Assembly (NCBI RefSeq): GCF_000738435.1
Contig: NZ_CP003984.1
Coordinates: 2,418,001-2,482,000 of the forward strand
Source: Planktomarina temperata RCA23
GTDB lineage: Bacteria; Pseudomonadota; Alphaproteobacteria; Rhodobacterales; Rhodobacteraceae
Direction of reading: 5' to 3'
Length of the DNA stretch: 64,000 nucleotides
This document shows, piece after piece, positions 61,473 to 64,000 of the stretch. The notes under the pieces were generated by a model. That model did no database searches, was not told where the DNA came from, and was given only the letters and a program-made list of their open reading frames with translations. Positions within the stretch are counted from its first letter, which is position 1, and every line of letters starts with the position of its first letter. The position numbers and the translations under genes were made by a program.

Positions 61473-62983
61473 TACGCAAACTCCATCTGAACGCCAGCGC
61501 CGACGGCCAGATGCATTACGTTTCCTTCAGTGGCAATATCGCCGATAAATTCTCCGGCAATCCGACCTTCACGCATAACGATTATCCTGTCAGCTAAAGA
61601 AAGCACTTCTGGTAAGTCTGATGATATAATCATAATCGCCACGCCCTCAGCGGCAAGTTCATGCAAGATTTGATGTACCTCAGCTTTGGCCCCAATATCG
61701 ATGCCCCGCGTAGGCTCGTCCACTATAAGGAGACGCGGCGCGGTATTCAGCCATTTCGCCAACATTACCTTTTGCTGGTTTCCTCCAGAAAGGGCGCCAA
61801 CGGGAGAAACTAAATCCGCCGCCTTGATATTCAAGCGCATCCGAAATTCTATAGCGTCCCTGCTTTCTGCGTCGAAATCGATTAAACCAACTGAGTTGCT
61901 ATATTTATTCATCATTGGAAGCGTGATGTTGCTTGTGATTGATTCATCCATTGCGATCCCGAACTTGCGTCGGTCTTCAGAAACATAGGCAATACCAAGT
62001 TCCTGAGCATCTTTCGGCGAAGATATTTTCGCCACGACACCGTCGATAGAAACTTTTCCACTGTTCGCGGGATCAATCCCGAAAAGGGCAAGGGCGACAT
62101 CGGTGCGCCGCGCGCCAACAAGGCCGGAAAAACAAACGATTTCACCCTTCTCTACACTGAATGAGATATCTGAAAATACGCCATTCTTACTTAGCCCCTG
62201 AACCGTCAGCATGTCTTCGCCGGTAGCCGTAGATGGCTTGCGGGCAAAGCGACCTTCCATATCGCGCCCGACCATTTCCGTGACCAGGCTTTCATTTGTC
62301 ACGTCGTCAATCACTTTCGTCGAAATATGAGTACCGTCGCGCATTACTGTGACGCGATCGGCCAGTGCAAAAATTTCTTCGAGACGGTGGGAAATATAGA
62401 GCACAGCGACACCTTGTGAACTCAAGGATCGCGCGATACTAAAAAGGCGTTGCACTTCATTATCCGAAAGCGACGCGCTTGGCTCATCCATAATGAGAAC
62501 CCGCACATCAAGCGAAATCGCCCTTGCAATTTCAACTGTCTGCTGTTCGGCAAGTGTCAATGTGGAAGCCGGGCGACGCACATCGAGCGACACACCCAAT
62601 TTGGCGATCACCGCTTCAGCCTCTTCATACATGTCGTTCCAGAGAATGAACTGTGAGCGACTATGGTGATTAATGAAGATGTTTTCGGCAACATCAAGGT
62701 CTGGAAAAACCATAGGCTCTTGATAAATTGCCGTAATACCAATAACTTGCGCCTCCTGAGTGGTGCGTAAAATGCGGGCGCTACCGTCAACCCATATTTC
62801 ACCAGAGCTTGGTTGATGAATACCTGTCATCGCCTTGATCAAGGTCGACTTTCCGGCACCGTTTTCACCAACAAGCGCATGAATTTCACCCGGAAACATT
62901 TCAAATGACACATCACTCAGCGCAGCGGTTACTCCAAAATGTTTGCTGACATTCTTCATTTCCAGAATAGGCGCTACCATCAT
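61472..62983 (-). CDS. Sugar ABC transporter ATP-binding protein, RbsA/RhaT-like
   Basis: This 503-residue protein holds two ATPase domains. The first has GENGAGKST near 38-46, LTLAEQQTVEIARAI near 140 and LIMDEPSASL; the second has the degenerate loop GLVGARRTDVA near 288, LSGGNQQKVMLAKWL near 398 and LIVDEPTRGIDIGAK. It powers the two permeases. The start may be either of two adjacent ATG codons. Confidence 0.93.
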   Translation of the reverse strand: MMVAPILEMKNVSKHFGVTAALSDVSFEMFPGEIHALVGENGAGKSTLIKAMTGIHQPSSGEIWVDGSARILRTTQEAQVIGITAIYQEPMVFPDLDVAENIFINHHSRSQFILWNDMYEEAEAVIAKLGVSLDVRRPASTLTLAEQQTVEIARAISLDVRVLIMDEPSASLSDNEVQRLFSIARSLSSQGVAVLYISHRLEEIFALADRVTVMRDGTHISTKVIDDVTNESLVTEMVGRDMEGRFARKPSTATGEDMLTVQGLSKNGVFSDISFSVEKGEIVCFSGLVGARRTDVALALFGIDPANSGKVSIDGVVAKISSPKDAQELGIAYVSEDRRKFGIAMDESITSNITLPMMNKYSNSVGLIDFDAESRDAIEFRMRLNIKAADLVSPVGALSGGNQQKVMLAKWLNTAPRLLIVDEPTRGIDIGAKAEVHQILHELAAEGVAIMIISSDLPEVLSLADRIIVMREGRIAGEFIGDIATEGNVMHLAVGAGVQMEFA

Positions 62984-63055
62984 CTTTGCTCCGCCAATAT
63001 TGCGTTAAGACTAGCCCGCGCGAAGGCAGGCCAGTCACTTATTCGACACGCAAGC

Positions 63056-64000
63056 TTACTTCGCAGCAGCTTCGACGTTGTCTTTGTTATAAACTGTGAA
63101 TGGTCCCATTAGAACGCGTAATCCTGCGTCACGTGTTGGATCCTTCTCGATTGTATAGTCACCCATACGGCCTGCATTGAAGGTCTCACCAGCTTCGCCT
63201 TCGATCTGACCTGTGGCCAGCATGTAGCTGGTGTAGTAGGTCAGGTACCCAAGATCAACGAAGTCCCAGAGCGCGAATTCAGGCGCACAACCATTCATAG
63301 TGTAGGTAACCATTTCGGCTGGAACGCCAAGGCCAGAGACTTTGATTTGACCACAAAGATCCTCGTCCTGTATCGCTTTCGCGGACGCAACAATACCCAC
63401 AGAAGTAGGCGACATAATCAGACCCAGATTTGGGTACTTATCTGCCAACGCAAGTGCGCGGTTGTAGCTTACTTCGGATTGGTCATTACCGTAAACAATG
63501 TCGACATGTTTAAGGCCCGCATACTTAGGACCTTTCAACGCCTCTTCCATAGCCGCAATCCAAGCATTCTGGTTTGAAGCGTCTGGTGTTGCAGACAAGG
63601 TTGCAAACTCACCCTCACCGTCAAGAATGCTGTGGGCCATATCTGCCATAACCACGCCGATTTCACCAAAATCAACCTGTGCAATAAAAAGCGATTCCCC
63701 TTTCGCGGAAGGAATAGGCGAATCCCAAGTTACAACTTTGGTGCCAGCAGCTTGTGCAGCGACAGCTGATGGAACAATTTGCTCACCTGCGTTGTTGGAC
63801 AGCATAACTGCAGCCCTCTTTTGTGAGGCTGATGTTGTCATGATTTCGATTTGGCCTGCAACTGAGTTCTCAGGTGTTGGACCAGTATAAAGCAGATCAC
63901 CGGTATTACCGAGTTCTTCATGCGCTTCTTGCGCACCTTGATTTGCCTGATCAAAGGGCAAAATTCCAAGGAATTTTGGCAGAAGCACCATGTCGGCTTC
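63056..64000 (-). CDS. Sugar ABC transporter substrate-binding protein, RhaS-like (N-terminus beyond window)
   Basis: About 314 residues are inside the window; the start lies past base 64000. It is a type-I periplasmic sugar-binding protein: [41 protein letters not shown] and [21 protein letters not shown] are like RhaS of rhamnose transporters. It ends with a Val/Ala-rich tail (NVEAAAK). With the ATPase and two permeases downstream it forms a rhamnose/fucose-type import system. Confidence 0.9.
   Translation of the reverse strand, partial: EADMVLLPKFLGILPFDQANQGAQEAHEELGNTGDLLYTGPTPENSVAGQIEIMTTSASQKRAAVMLSNNAGEQIVPSAVAAQAAGTKVVTWDSPIPSAKGESLFIAQVDFGEIGVVMADMAHSILDGEGEFATLSATPDASNQNAWIAAMEEALKGPKYAGLKHVDIVYGNDQSEVSYNRALALADKYPNLGLIMSPTSVGIVASAKAIQDEDLCGQIKVSGLGVPAEMVTYTMNGCAPEFALWDFVDLGYLTYYTSYMLATGQIEGEAGETFNAGRMGDYTIEKDPTRDAGLRVLMGPFTVYNKDNVEAAAK

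Overview
The window looks like a chromosome segment from a marine alphaproteobacterium of the Roseobacter group (Rhodobacteraceae). The basis is gene content: a Ugp-type transporter with a DeoR regulator, NnrU, a formate dehydrogenase locus with DUF3305, DUF3306, a TorD-like chaperone and a small Tat protein, and ATGA start/stop overlaps in most operons. Base composition is mixed. Metabolic operons alternate with AT-rich or phage-like islands and with many copies and remnants of one IS6-family insertion sequence. The species assignment is inference only.

Layout. 1-5.4 kb: a sugar or glycerol-phosphate ABC transporter (two permeases, ATPase, binding protein) with a DeoR repressor, divergent from a HAD phosphatase. 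5.5-10.1 kb: IS6-derived remnants around a DMT exporter, a PQQ-type sugar dehydrogenase, an FKBP-rhodanese fusion and an NnrU-like protein. 10.3-17.05 kb: a phage-like module of ParB-methyltransferase, DUF5681, terminase large subunit, DUF2924 and serine recombinase, preceded by the 3' part of a tRNA-Thr gene and followed by a cluster of 12-bp repeats. 17.36-22.7 kb: a second element with a P4-type tyrosine integrase, an AlpA-like regulator, a primase-like protein and a VapE-like helicase, ending in a perfect 25-bp inverted repeat that may be its origin. 22.9-34.3 kb: tungstate uptake (tupA at one end, tupB and tupC at the other) enclosing molybdenum cofactor genes (moaA, moaD, moaE, fdhD, a damaged mobA, mobB, moeA) and transposon debris. 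34.4-47.1 kb: the formate dehydrogenase locus. 47.1-50.9 kb: a wrecked prophage with an intact IS6 element. 51.0-64.0 kb: a deoxy-sugar (L-fucose or L-rhamnose type) uptake and oxidation cluster.

How the parts fit. TupABC would import tungstate, the Moa/Mob/Moe proteins would build the pterin cofactor, FdhD and the TorD-like protein would insert it, and FdhABC would oxidise formate in the periplasm and pass electrons to the membrane. About 24 kb of the window is thus one metal-to-enzyme supply chain that IS6 copies have broken up. The sugar cluster has an RhaS-type importer, a GntR regulator, a mutarotase and the enzymes of the non-phosphorylating fucose route, which ends in pyruvate and lactate.

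The most interesting points are the terminase/serine-recombinase module with its terminal repeats, the candidate origin of the P4-like element, a cytochrome c whose N-terminus resembles the tungstate-binding protein TupA, a mobA gene that has lost its nucleotide-binding half, and short mobile elements derived from IS6 that carry a foreign core.
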